Source: Albula goreensis
Taxonomy: Eukaryota; Chordata; Actinopteri; Albuliformes; Albulidae
Assembly (NCBI GenBank): GCA_022829145.1
Contig: CM040742.1
Coordinates: forward strand, 46,392,682 to 46,456,681
Direction: 5' to 3'
Length of the DNA stretch: 64,000 nt
Under the pieces are notes generated by a model that worked only from the letters and a program-made list of their open reading frames with translations, did not search any database and was not told where the DNA came from. The position numbers and the translations under genes were made by a program. Within the stretch, counting starts at the first letter, position 1; every line of letters starts with the position of its first letter. Below are positions 13,641-26,340 of the stretch, piece after piece.

Positions 13641-13960
13641 GACAGACGTTGGGTAGGAGGGCACAGGCTGGGTTAAAAGGGTGGCACATGTGCCAATCTC
13701 ACAGCCGAAAGGGCACCCAGCGCCCGCCAGCCGGGGCAGAGGTCACAGAAGGACGGTCCCCCTTGGCTGCTCATAAATTATGCATAGCTGTGACAGGGGG
13801 ACCTGCAGGTCACACTTGGAGAGCTGCCTGTCGAAGCGCCAGCCGTCAGATAAGGCTCATAGCCAGGGCACACTGGAGCCATGTCAGGCTGGCTGGGCCA
13901 TCCAGGTGCTCTCACCTGCCGGTCTCACTCCCGTCTCCATGCCAGTCCTGAGCACTGCAA
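13640..13960. other. GC-rich island, candidate conserved noncoding element
   Basis: A GC-rich block in an AT-rich region contains an octamer-like 'ataaattatgcatagctg'. Plus-strand open frames of 100 and 74 codons cross it in two different frames, which argues against coding. The contrast with its surroundings suggests a regulatory element. Confidence 0.3.
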
Positions 13961-14061
13961 GTACATCTCTGGATGAAAGCTGGACATATCCAGGATTATC
14001 TTAATTGTATCTTCACATTATTTTTTTTTTGATGCTTTAAAAAATGGTTTCAGAAGCATGC

Positions 14062-14288
14062 AGACGGTCCCAGAGTTACGGTGGTCAGACTTACGATTTT
14101 TCGACTTTGCGATGGTGCGATAAAACCATTCTGTTTTTCATTTTCAGTACAGTGTTCAATAAATGACATGAGATATTCAACACTTTTTTATGAAATAGGC
14201 TCTGTGTTAATGATTTTGCTCAACTGTAAGCTAATGTAAGTGTTCTAAGCATGTTTAAGGTAGGCTACGATGTTCAGTAGATTAGCTG
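14062..14288 (+). mobile_element. Tigger/pogo-like nonautonomous element, end fragment
   Basis: Same family as 12864-13085. The shared segments are 'gatttttcgactttgcgatgg', followed by 'ataggctctgtgttaatga' and 'ggctacgatgttcag'. The two copies lie about 1.2 kb apart in the same orientation. Confidence 0.55.
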
Positions 14289-15840
14289 TATATCTCTCAG
14301 GCATGTTCAGAGCTAGTGTGTTGTGTTCCTCCCATTTTTAGTCCAATGAAAGCTCACTTCCTGGGTTAGATCATGTACACCATCCCACTATGTGAGGGGA
14401 ATACATAACAAATTATTGTTTTCATATCTGGTTAACTATACAAGAGATATTCCCACATTCCAAGACAATAATGTCTTCATACATGTCACTAACTGGATTC
14501 AGAAGGCATTTCATGATTTCCAGAATGAATTTTAATAACTTCCATGGCCTCCCCAATCACCAGATCTAAACATCAATGAACCTTTATGAGGAGTGTTGGA
14601 TTGTAGATTATGGGGTTGATTTCCACTTCCATCTATTAAAAGCTGGAGGTTTTTCCTTCTTATGAAATGGTCCAATATACACTAGAAAAGTAAAAAAAAA
14701 GAGTAAAACTTTATTTCAAGAAAGACCGTCTTTAAGCTGAGGCCATTATTAATTATTATTAGTTCATACAAACTCATATTATTTGGTGTTTCTATTATTT
14801 TGTCCATGCTGTCCTCCAACACACACACACACACACACATACCCACACACACACACACAAATGAAGTGGTCATGTCCAGGTAGAGGAAGAGAATATAATT
14901 TCCTGGCTCTCTGCGGTCAGACAACTCTCCATGGTCTTCAGATTACCCAGCATGCAATTTGCTCATGTTTTTATCCCTAAAGGTGAGACTTCCCAGTGAC
15001 CGGGGCTGATGGGAAGGCTCCCAAGCAAAGAGCTCTGCTGGAACACCTCCGCGTTTCCCAAAGTGAACCATAAATCACACCGGGCTAGTAATGACACTTC
15101 CCTCAACACACCATCAGGTTATGTACACTACTGCGTCCCAACAGATTGCTTTATATATTTATTTATTTACTTTCTGAAACCATTTTTTTCCCACTTCCTT
15201 ATTCCTCATTTTATGTTTCATAGAAAACCATCTTATACTAAATAAAAATACAGGCCTAAAAAGTTATCAGCATCTTGCAGTTGGTGATACCTTGTGATAC
15301 TTCTGTGACACCTCGCAATTAAGCTTCAATGTTTAATGTGTGAAAGTACTGCCGAAATCCTGAGAGACAGCCATGTGCGTCACTTGCCACAGAGAGAGGA
15401 GCCAAAGCTGCACCATTCCAATCACTTTATGTGTGTGTGTGTGTTTGTGTGTGTGTCTCTGTGTCTGCGCATGTGTATATTATCAGAAAAATACACATAC
15501 AGTATATACCATCACATGCCATACATACAGAGAGATTCATTGCACATGAGATAACATACCTTCTTTTGTGCCTTCTGTAGGGGGTTATATATTTTATATG
15601 GTTACAATATAAAATAATTGCAGCATTTTAAATAAATCATTACTTTAAATGACCATTCATCAAGGAAGTAATAAAATTTGATTGTGCTCCTCAGCCACAC
15701 TGACATCTTGTGGGAGCGACACAGTTAGCCGACACTAGACATGCACGTCTAGTTAATGATCTTCTGCAGAAAGCGAGAAAGGGGTTCAGACATGTTTATT
15801 AAACCGGAGGAAAGGTTCTCTGCATTCCCAGTCAACGGGT
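14289..15840. other. Gene-free stretch with CA and GT microsatellites
   Basis: Contains a (CA)n tract at 14820-14860 and a (GT)n tract at 15427-15462. No exon recognised. Open frames here are short and partly made of the microsatellites. Confidence 0.6.
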
Positions 15841-16275
15841 CACATGATGTCATGAGCTCACGGCGGACTCGCTGCGCGCTGTGACACTGATCCAGGACTG
15901 CGGGGGCGCGTAGCCGCCATATAAACGCCACACGTTGTTTATCCGCTCCGGCACCGGCACCTCAGAGGGGTTTGGTGTCTCCTTCTTCAGCAGATTACTT
16001 TGTTCTAATCCCACTGTCACTCCGGCCCCCGGCGGCCCCGCCCGCATGGAGGGCGAAGGTACCGACTCGCCGCCCCTGCCTTACCTCCAGAGGACGGGGG
16101 GATTATGGAGCTCGGCTTTGATGTACTGCTCCCCGGGACGGCAGGAGCAAAGCCGAGGCCTTGCTGGATTAATACAACATCCAGGGTCTTATTGTAACAC
16201 CCCAGCCACCTCCCAAACCTCACTTATCCCAGCCATAACGAGAGGGCCGCGGTATGAAAGCAGAATGAATGAATG
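15841..16275 (+). promoter_or_regulatory. CpG-rich island, possible promoter or first exon
   Basis: Many CpGs in an AT-rich neighbourhood, with a TATA-like 'ccatataaacgccac' at about 15917-15931. An ATG at 16046 (MEGEGTDSPPLPYLQ...) opens a 77-codon frame to the end of the island, with a possible donor GAAG|GTACC near its start. I recognise neither the peptide nor a downstream exon. It may be a promoter of an unannotated transcript or a conserved CpG island. Confidence 0.3.
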
Positions 16276-18551
16276 AGACGAGGAACACAGTCTGGAGCAG
16301 TGAAGATGTAAAAAAAAATAGAGGCGAGACAATTTTTTCATTGCTTTTATATATTTTTTTTCTACCTGATTAATCAAACTGGGGAATGGAAGTGCCCAAA
16401 CTATGAGCGTCTCAGAGAAATTCAGTATCTCCCCAGCCTGTATGTAAAAGAGCACACAGCATATAGAGCTGATTCATGTTTATTATGCCTAAACACCACA
16501 GCTGAGTGACTTTCATGAAATAAGGACACATAGTGATGCTATACACAGAGCTGACCTTTGGGATGGTAGTGAGGAGAAATTCAGCCAATCCTGTCTTCTG
16601 TACCTTTCATTGTAATGAAATAGAGGAACAAGAAATATGTGTTTTCCCAGTTTCTCTGTCACTTGGTACTAGCAGGTGGAACTGATTTTGAGGTGGGAAA
16701 AAAACCCATCATCACAATTCAAGTTTTGGGCTGGTCACTAGGGACAATTACGGCAAAACTGAATAGGCAAAGAGAGAGGCTGGCGGAGGCTTACATTGAT
16801 TTCATGTAGTAAGGGCGCCATCGTGTGCTGAGGAGTGGAACTTCAATGAATTCATTTCCTCAAAGGATTAAACAGTGAGGTTAATATAAGCTGAAGGTAA
16901 GTGACTTATTTCTGTTAGCTTAATTAATCATACCTGTGGCACTACAGGTATGGGGAGCTACTGTCACGCACTGGGATCATTCTTTTTATCAGAGTGTTGA
17001 GTAACACATTCACTACTTATCTTTATAAAAAAATAGTGTAGTGGTTAAGTCAAACCAACAGAAGTAATCGTGGGTCAAACCCAAACTTGAGAAGTTCTTA
17101 TTTTAAGACTTAACACCTTTAAAATAGCCTTTATTGCATGGGAGTCAGAATGATTGCCATGAATGTGAGAGAACTTCGGTATCAAACTGAAACCCTTCGT
17201 GCGGTTCATTGTGCTCTTCCGTCTTCGTCTTTCATGTGATGTTTTCCATGAAAATGCCGCCCATCCAATCCACATGGATGACACATGGCATAACTCCAGA
17301 TGTCTGATGCATATGAGTCACCAGCTCTTTCAGGCAGATGAGATCAAAACTAGATAGTAAGCTGCTCATTACAAATTTATTGTAAGCACTTTCATTTGAT
17401 ACGCTTTTCATAAGTGCTCTCCTATCAGTATGGTCTCCCTAAACACAGTGGTCAAACTGCTATGCAAGCCATCTCCTGTTTGCTGGATCTCCATGGCCAA
17501 ACACTCTCTGGTTTGACTATTAAGATATATGATTCAGAGCTTTCACACCTGGCAAAGTCAGATAATGGTTAGGAGATCAAATGTGTTTGTTTTTCATGAA
17601 AACAGTCCTTTTGGTAATATCTAAAAACTGCTTTGTTACAGGGTGCCATGAAAAACACAGATGAGAGAATCCACCTTCCTGTGATGAACATTCTAATATT
17701 CTAGAATGTTCGTTCATAATTGACATCTTATTTTTTACATAATTAATATAATTACTTGAAAACAGCTATGGTGTCTGGTTTGGTTGGTTTTCTTTTTAAT
17801 TTTAATTAATCTTTGTTTTAATTGAGCTTTATTTGTGTTTCATTTCATAGTGATTTTATTCACAGCAGCCTTGCCTTTCTGCGAATATTGTCTGTCATGT
17901 AAAAACAACTGCAGAGGAAGTTATTAAACCCTCTGATTTGGGCTCACGGGTCAAGAATCTGCTGAAGCAGATGTCTCTCGGAAGCAGGAAAATTGCAAAT
18001 TCATAATATTCAAGGAGCCGAAATGAAACAGAAATCACTTGTTTTGTTTCCATTTGGCTCTAAAGAAATGGGCTGGGACAGGCTTGTTTCTCTGTCTGAG
18101 GAAGAACAATGCCGCTGCGTCCTATTTGGTGACATTTCACTGCTTAGATACTGAGATTACTTGCTAAAATAAGATTGCCTTGAGCATCACACATTGAGTT
18201 ACTGGAGCAAAAACCTGTCCAGATGGGTTTTGCCAGACCACCACGGCTTTTTTTTTTGTTTTGTTTTGTTTTGTTTTACCTCCGGCTGGAGAAGACAAAG
18301 GTGTATGAATAAAATTATCTGGGGATGCTAAACCTTGCAGAAACGCATATTCTCCTGCTTAGTGATTCATGAAAGTGTAAATAACAGGCCTTCGTCAGGC
18401 CACTTTCATATCTGCCATCAAAAACATGAGTTTGCCATCACCATGTTGTTACATTACAGGCCCTGTCCAAGTAAATGGACTGATTATACTCAAATAAATA
18501 CTCATAAAACGACAGAACACACTCTCATTTCCTCGTTGCCATAACAAACAG
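16276..18551. other. Gene-free stretch
   Basis: No gene or identifiable transposon. A TTTTG/TTTTGT low-complexity run lies at about 18248-18278. Confidence 0.55.
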
Positions 18552-18885
18552 AGTACAGACGGTTCCGGACTTATGATGGGGTTTCGCTCCGATAAAACCC
18601 ATCATCAGTGGAAAATATAAAAAATATAATCAAAAATGCATTTAATATGCCTAACCTACCGAACATCATAGCATAGATGACTGCGTGGCAGACTAGGAGA
18701 TGCAGATTACTGCCACTACCCAGCTACCCAGCATCATGAGTGAGTATCGTACCGCATATCACTAGCCTGGGAAAAAATATAACTTCAAAGTATGGTTTCT
18801 ACTGAATGTGTACAGCTATCACACTATCGTAAAGTCGAAAAATCATATGTCGGACCATCGTAACTCAGGGACCGAAGTTAGGGCA
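18552..18885 (+). mobile_element. Tigger/pogo-like MITE with both ends
   Basis: The left end 'cagacggttccggacttatg' is mirrored by 'ccatcgtaactcaggg' on the right. The inner stretch 'cgtaaagtcgaaaaatc' near 18830 is the inverse of the 'gatttttcgactttgcg' end seen at 14096. The body is about 330 bp with no transposase frame, so this is a nonautonomous copy. TA precedes the left end, as expected for TA-target elements. Confidence 0.55.
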
Positions 18886-20247
18886 CATTGTATGATATAT
18901 TCGTGATTGTACATCGGGACATGTAGGAAATAGTTTTAATTTATAAAGTAAAAGTGGCCCGAAATTGTCTTCAGTTTTCGGACTGTGATACTTGAGCATT
19001 TTCAAACTGCTGGATGTGGTGGCCATACCAGGCAGTTTAAAGTGTGCTCTGAAGTTTTTCCATCAGAAAATGGTTTATATTGGCAGACTCATTTTTAGAA
19101 ATTTTAGAGCTTTGATGGTTTCCTCAAAACTGTTCTGATGACCAGGCTGGATTATTATAAAATCAGCATACAGAGAAGGTACATATTGGATAATATACTC
19201 CTGTTTCAAAGAACATTGTTGGGAATTGAAGCTAATGCAATGATTATTCAGTAGATTATAAAGTTTATCAGTGCAATATAATTATCCATTATTTTCCAAC
19301 ACAAAATCTGAAATTGAGCAGAGAAAAAATGAATAATTCTAAATTAAGTGAGCAGATTATTTAAATAATGTCATGGGTAAAGATCCGTTTGTCTTCTAAA
19401 TATCCAACTCCAGTGAAGTTAAATAATGGAAAAATAAATACTACAGAGTGACACATGAATGGTAGGACTGTCCCCCTCATTTGCCAGATTTTTTGTGTAC
19501 AGATATTACTATGTGTATGATGAAACAATCCTAATTTTAATGTGGTTTATTTGCAATGGAAATATGTGTATACATATGTATATATATTCCCACATTGATG
19601 TATTAGTGAAAACCCTAAATAATTTAATGCGGTTTTATGTAATATATTAGGTAAAACACAAAGAACAGCGAGACACATTTGACTGATGCAAAACATCCTG
19701 CTGGTCTAATTATTTCCCTCACTGCTGTCTGAGTCATCTATGGGTTTTACAGGAGAAGTGGTTGGCTTCTCTTTTAACCTATTAATGATTATACTGCGCA
19801 ATTTATTCCACCTCCTGCCGTTGAAAACAATACATCAAGCAGCACAGCCCTACTGTGCAATTGCTACAAAATGTACTGGGTGAAAGAAATGGTGGGAAAA
19901 TGTTTGCTTTCCTTCCAGACGCAGCTGGAAGCCTCTGATATCACGCTAATGCACAGCTCAACTTGCCACGATCAGTACAGGCTGCTGCCGAGAGGAAACT
20001 TTGCACGTGGCGCCATCTGGTGGTCAAAACAGGTAACACAGCAAACAAAACCCGGAAAAAGGAACTCAAACCTGTTTTACCTGTACTTCTCATCACAGTT
20101 TGGTAAATAATTAATATCATACGTAGACTCACATCATTGATTTGATATTTAATATAAACAAAAGTTCATATTATTGTATCATTCAGTTGAAGTGTTAAGT
20201 CTGTATGTGCCTGTTGTAAGTGATGATTAATGTGTGACTGTTGCCTC
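18886..20247. other. Gene-free AT-rich stretch
   Basis: AT-rich. The short open frames at 19459-19650 and 19871-20132 show no domains. Confidence 0.55.
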
Positions 20248-20586
20248 TTAAACAGGTCTCTCTTGTGCGAGAGATACCTGCACAAAAGAGAGATCAAACG
20301 AGCTTTCCTGTCCAATAAAGTCAACTCGGATTTGAGGGTCATATCTGCATATGATATTAGTCTGGAAACATGAGCCAGCGTTGCTCAGACTATCCAGCGT
20401 GTTAGTGCAGGTGCAGAGAAGAGGCAGGAACTTGGCACCAGTGATAAAACCAAGAGCATTATGGTATACTGTATCCAAGGGCTTCAGAGCTGGGGCTGAC
20501 AAATGGATATAAATTATGGCACCATCATGAAGCTGTGGCAGGAAAGTGGCCTGAGCAATCCTCCTCCTCGCAGATATCACGGACAT
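20248..20586 (-). mobile_element. LINE reverse-transcriptase C-terminal remnant
   Basis: A minus-strand open frame of 112 codons contains 'LHDGAIIYIHLSAPALKPLD' followed by 'TVYHNALGFITGAKF'. This resembles the thumb/C-terminal region of fish LINE-type reverse transcriptases, which have blocks of the form YGDIIYMHAS..LKPLD..YH.ALRFITG. It lacks the catalytic palm motif because only the 3' part remains. It is a truncated insertion, not a host gene. Confidence 0.65.
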
Positions 20587-20740
20587 GAATTAGGCCAGGC
20601 GCAGATGGCGGGGGGGCACTAAGAATGGGCGGAGATGCAAGATATTTCCAGAAATAGATCCCCTAGCAAAGCAGTAATGAGATTTCATGAACACTAAAAT
20701 GAGTGGTGCCGAACTAAAACAGAGCTTGGAGAGAGGGTTC

Positions 20741-21072
20741 GGAACAGAACAGCAGAGACACTGGCCACCTTCAAGCGCAGACTGAAGACTCACCTCTTCA
20801 GGCTGCACCTCTCCCCTCCCCTCCCTTGTTCTTTGCAATATGTCTATTTCTATTATTTGCTCTTAATCAGTGATTATTTATTATTATTTGTTTTAAAACT
20901 AGGCTGTTTACTAGTCTGTAGGGGAGTCCTGATCTATTCGATCACCTGTGGCACTTGGGACTTTACCCCTCTCTAGAGTTATCATCGCACTTTTTGTATC
21001 GTTCTTATGCACTTTGCCTTGTAAGTCGCTCTGGATAAGAGCGTCTAACAAATGCCCCTAATGTAATGTAAT
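20741..21072 (+). mobile_element. LINE (L2/CR1-like) 3' end with ATG-AAT tail
   Basis: The stretch encodes 'ATFKRRLKTHLFRLHLS', the characteristic C-terminus of L2/CR1-type LINE ORF2. After about 230 bp of 3' sequence comes 'agtcgctctggataagagcg' and the short tail repeat 'aatgtaatgtaatg'. This 3' terminus is the one borrowed by many teleost SINEs, including those in this window. It is a 5'-truncated copy. Confidence 0.75.
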
Positions 21073-21394
21073 GTTCAACGAACCAAAATGGAGCCAACCT
21101 ACAATTAACTGCCAATCCATTTACCTGTATTGGCAAATTGGAAGGTTTTGTCTCTCAATAATACACACAGACTGGTTTCAAAAACTCTGTCAACTGACAG
21201 GCAGTTGTAGCTGTGCCCCTTTTTAGATTTCACAAACCCTCACTTTCCCACCTATGTGTGAATGTTCTGGAAAGAAATCAGTTCTACAGCAGGTAAAAGC
21301 ACAATGCCAGCTGATGGCGTTTTGGATGTGCGCCCAGGCAGTTAAGTGGGGTGAGTCAGAATGGTCTGGCCTGCTTCATACTCTGTCATCCTCC

Positions 21395-21600
21395 ATTTGC
21401 ATTTTGGCATTTAGCAGATCCGCTGATCTAGAGGGACTGACACAGCTTACAATCGCAATCCTTTTAGACAGCTGGATATGTACCAAAGAACACTCAGACG
21501 ATACACAACAGGTCAGGGTTACAGTAGAGGTAGGAATCTGGCCCAGGAATCTGGGTTACAAGCCCAGAAGCTCCCCAACCATTATACTACACTGTAACCT
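21395..21600 (-). mobile_element. tRNA-derived SINE, reverse orientation
   Basis: Read on the minus strand it starts with a tRNA-like head (agtataatggttggggagc, then gggcttgtaaccc). It continues with a unique body and ends with a LINE-like tail near 'gcatttagcagatcc' (plus strand 21409-21423). Its head is the 47-bp unit of the adjoining minisatellite, which makes it the likely founder of that array. Confidence 0.7.
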
Positions 21601-22268
21601 CTGAGCTACAAGCCCAGCTCCTTAACCATTACACTACACTGTAACCTCTGAGCTACAAGCCCAGCTCCCTAACCATTACACTACACTGTAACCTCTGAGC
21701 TACAAGCCCATCTCCCTAACCATTATACTACACTGTAACCTCTGAGCTACAAGCCCAGCTCCCTAACCATCATACTACACTGTAGCCTCTGAGCTACAAG
21801 CCCAGCTCCCTAACCATTATACTACACTGTAACCTCTGAGCTACAAGCCCAGCTCCCTAACCATTACACTACACTGTAACCTCTGAGCTACAAGTCCAGC
21901 TCCCTAACCATTACACTACACTGTAACCTCTGAGCTACAAGCCCTAACCATTACACTACACTGTAACCTCTGAGCTACAAGCCCAGCTCCTAACCATTAT
22001 ACTACACTGTAACCTCTGAGCTACAAGCCCAGCTCCTAACCATTATACTACACTGTAACCTCTGAGCTACAAGCCCAGCTCCTAACCAGTATACTACACT
22101 GTAACCTCTGAGCTACAAGCCCAGCTTCCTAATCACTATACTACACTGTAACCTCTTAGCTGCAAGCCCAGCTCCCTAACCATTACACTACACTGTAACC
22201 TCTTAGCTACAAGCCCAGCTCCCTAACCATTATACTACACTGTAACCTCTGAGCTACAAGCCCAGTAA
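21565..22268 (-). repeat. 47-bp SINE-head minisatellite, first block
   Basis: About 15 units of 46-47 bp, the reverse complement of the array at 4371-5237 (ctgagctacaagcccagctc...). Marker variants such as 'catcatactacactgtagcc' at 21769 and 'aagtccagctcc' at 21892 recur 976 bp further on in the second block. This shows the block was itself duplicated. Confidence 0.9.
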
Positions 22269-22564
22269 GCCCAGTAGCTCCTTAACCATTATACTAAACT
22301 GCCACAATTAGCAGTCAGTTACTGGATTCAACCAATCAAATAATTTTGTTCTTTACATACTGGCGAGAATGTATGACAGGAGTTAAAAACTGTTGTTCAT
22401 TCAGTCATATATGGCTGTTGTATGAATATTACTAGGATATGCAGGCGTGTGCTGAATAAGTACATTACTGAATAGGTATTCTTGGCGTTATTCAAACAGT
22501 GTAGTACTTGTGTCTCCCCTCACAACCCATAAATACATAGACAGCAGTGCCTCTTATACCTGAT
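22269..22564 (+). repeat. 296-bp direct duplicate, copy 1
   Basis: Unique-looking sequence from 'gcccagtagctccttaac' to 'ttatacctgat'. It is repeated at 24301-24596 at an offset of 2032 bp with no difference that I can see. It separates two blocks of the same minisatellite. Confidence 0.85.
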
Positions 22565-24300
22565 ATACCTGTAATGCTGAGCTACAAGCCCAGCTCCCTA
22601 ACCATTATACTACACTGTAACCTCTGAGCTACAAGCCCAGCTCCCTAACCATTACACTACACTGTAACCTCTGAGCTACAAGCCCAGCTCCCTAACCATT
22701 ACACTACACTGTAACCTCTGAGCTACAAGCCCAGCTCCCTAACCATCATACTACACTGTAGCCTCTGAGCTACAAGCCCAGCTCCCTAACCATTATACTA
22801 CACTGTAACCTCTGAGCTACAAGCCCAGCTCCCTAACCATTACACTACACTGTAACCTCTGAGCTACAAGTCCAGCTCCCTAACCATTACACTACACTGT
22901 AACCTCTGAGCTACAAGCCCAGCTCCCTAACCATTATACTACACTGTAACCTCTGAGCTACAAGCCCAGCTCCCTAACCATTATACTACACTGTAACCTC
23001 TGAGCTACAAGCCCAGCTCCCTAACCAGTATACTACACTGTAACCTCTGAGCTACAAGCCCAGCTTCCTAATCACTATACTACACTGTAACCTCTTAGCT
23101 GCAAGCCCAGCTCCCTAACCATTACACTACACTGTAACTCTTAGTAAAGCCCAGCTCCTAACCATTATACTACACTGTAACCTCTGAGCTAGCCCAGCTC
23201 CCTAACCATTACACTACACTGTAACCTCTGAGCTACAAGCCCAGCTCCTAACCATTATACTACACTGTAATGCTGAGCTCTGAGCTGACAAGCCCAGCTC
23301 CCTAACCATTATACTACACTGTAATGCTGAGCTACAAGCCCAGCTCCCTAACCATTATACTACACTGTAACCTCTGAGCTACAAGCCCAGCTCCCTAACC
23401 ATTACACTACACTGTAACCTCTGAGCTACAAGCCCAGCTCCTAACCATTACACTACACTGTAACCTCTGAGCTACAAGCCCAGCTCCCTAACCATTACAC
23501 TACACTGTAACCTCTGAGCTACAAGCCCAGCTCCCTAACCATTACACTACACTGTAACCTCTGAGCTACAAGCCCAGCTCCCTAACCATTACACTACACT
23601 GTAACCTCTGAGCTACAAGCCCAGCTCCTAACCATTACACTACACTGTAACCTCTGAGCTACAAGCCCAGCTCCTAACCATTATACTACACTGTAACCTC
23701 TGAGCTACAAGCCCAGCTCCTAACCATTATACTACACTGTAACCTCTGAGCTACAAGCCCAGCTCCACTAACCTCTGACCATTACACTACACTGTAACCT
23801 CTGAGCTACAAGCCCAGCTCCCTAACACTACATTACACTACAAGCTCCCTAACCATTACACTACACTGTAACCTCTGAGCTACAAGCCCAGCTCCTAACC
23901 ATTACACCACACTGTAACCTCTGAGCTACAAGCCCAGCTCCTAACCATTATACTACACTGTAACCTCTGAGCTACAAGCCCAGCTCCCTAACCATTACAC
24001 TACACTGTAACCTCTGAGCTACAAGCCCAGCTCCCTAACCATTACACTACACTGTAACCTCTGAGCTACAAGCTCCAGCTCTGAGCTACAAGCCCAGCTC
24101 CCCAGCTCCCTAACCATTACACTACACTGTAACCTCTGAGCTACAAGCCCAGCTCCCCTAACCATTATACTACACTGTAACCTCTGAGCTACAAGCCCAG
24201 CTCCCTAACCATTATACTACACTGTAACCTCTGAGCTACAAGCCCAGCTCCCTAACCATTACACTACACTGTAACCTCTGAGCTACAAGCCTACTGGTAA
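22565..24300 (-). repeat. 47-bp SINE-head minisatellite, second block
   Basis: About 36 units, less regular than the first block, with partial and shuffled units around 23140-23300 and 23760-23860. Its left third repeats the variant order of 21565-22268; the rest is a later expansion. Confidence 0.9.
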
Positions 24301-24596
24301 GCCCAGTAGCTCCTTAACCATTATACTAAACTGCCACAATTAGCAGTCAGTTACTGGATTCAACCAATCAAATAATTTTGTTCTTTACATACTGGCGAGA
24401 ATGTATGACAGGAGTTAAAAACTGTTGTTCATTCAGTCATATATGGCTGTTGTATGAATATTACTAGGATATGCAGGCGTGTGCTGAATAAGTACATTAC
24501 TGAATAGGTATTCTTGGCGTTATTCAAACAGTGTAGTACTTGTGTCTCCCCTCACAACCCATAAATACATAGACAGCAGTGCCTCTTATACCTGAT
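24301..24596 (+). repeat. 296-bp direct duplicate, copy 2
   Basis: Second copy of 22269-22564. The match ends exactly at 24596, where new unique sequence begins. Confidence 0.85.
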
Positions 24597-26340
24597 GAAG
24601 ATCCCCACGATGTGGAAATATTGTCTTTTGTCATATCATGTATTTAAAAATACATGTTTGGGGGGAACACCACACAGTGTGTGAGCAGCAGCTTATTTCA
24701 TACTTTCACTCATTGCCCCCATCCAATCTGAAAAGGTTTAGCGATTTCACAAAGAAGAACGGACAAACCCCACACAGTCCAGATCTGCAAAGCTGACAGA
24801 GACTTATATAAATAGACTCAAGATGGTAATTGCTCCCAAAGAAACCTCTACTGAATATTGACTTAAAGGGATGAATGCTTAACTTAGAGCAATTTGTAGA
24901 CCTGTTTTCCCAGTTTGAAATGATTTTTTTTGTTTGTTTGGGGGGGTCAAATAAGCCTGATTAAATCCATTTTCATTCCATGATGCAAAGCAATAAAATA
25001 CTAATAAGTTCAATGATGAATAATAATGTAGCCACTCTAAGTTATATGTATGTTATTACTGACTAATTAAAATCCCTGTGAATATGTTAACATGGTCCCT
25101 TTGTTCTTTACCATATTTATTCTGACATAATATCAGGATTGCATATATTCCTTCAATCCTTCAAACACACTGAAAGGGCATAATTAAGAACCATGAATGC
25201 CTTCTTAAAGCTGTGTCGGTATCCCTATGTCGGTATCCCTGTGTCTCCGACTCATTCCCTCCCCTGACTTTATACCACTTTAAATTATGTTCTAGACATT
25301 CAGCACATGTTCTCATTCAGAGCGATTTACAGGGTTTACGTCTGTAGACGTTATCTGATTATACGGCCGGATATTTTACTGAGACTGTTAATGTGAATTA
25401 CCTTGGTCAAGGGTAAAGTGCCAGCATCATACGTACTGAACCGAAAGAGGACGATGTACTGCAAGGGTCAGGGATGAATAAAAAAACTACAGAGGTGAGG
25501 TCACCTCACTAGTTGTTACTAAGACTGCTGATTATTGGTGGATACTGCCCACTGGTTAATCCACACTGGGAACCAGGAAGTATAAGCAGAAGGTATCTGC
25601 CAATTACTATCAGTGTTCTACCATGCCATTGTTAGCAATGTATTCTGTGATTGGTGGAGTTTCTCTCAATGCTATCCAATCCATGCTGGAGAAGATGGGA
25701 GGCCGGGGGGTTCTGAATGGTGTATTTGCTGAGTATCAGCAGCAACTGAATTTAGTGTTTGTACAGTAATGGCATACATAACTAAATACAACACACAATA
25801 TGTATCTATTTTCCACTATTTCGGTAACATTTTGTTAATATTTACAGTTACTGATGTCTTGATATGAAATTGACAACTCAATTATATGTATAACTTAAAT
25901 AAAGGTTATGCTAAAAAAGTAATAGGCAGTTTTTGAAAATAACATAAACACACCTAACACATTTTAAATTTTAAAAACAATTATTAAAGTTTAAAAACCT
26001 TTTTTTTATTATTTTGGAATGATACATTTGACTTGCGTCACAGGATCGACTTGTACCACAGCACTTTCCAAAGACAAAACCTGGAGACAGTATTGAGGGT
26101 AAAAGGACAGGACACAGAACATTTATTGCAGAAGTGGTCAGAAAGCCGGTGTGAAGACCGGAGAGAGCAGAAGAAATATTCCATTGAGAGATATGCTGAA
26201 CCAGCTGGAAAGAGTGCATTATGAATCAGAGGAAACTGCACTAGGGCTATGCAGGGCTTTAAATCACATACACAGATTGATCTTTAAATGAGACTTCCTC
26301 ATGTTCTTGTTATTTATTTATGCCCTCATATTCTGCAACT
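24597..26340. other. Gene-free stretch
   Basis: No exon, RNA gene or transposon recognised. Three overlapping frames of 63-82 codons at 25971-26241 on both strands look like chance. Confidence 0.55.
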
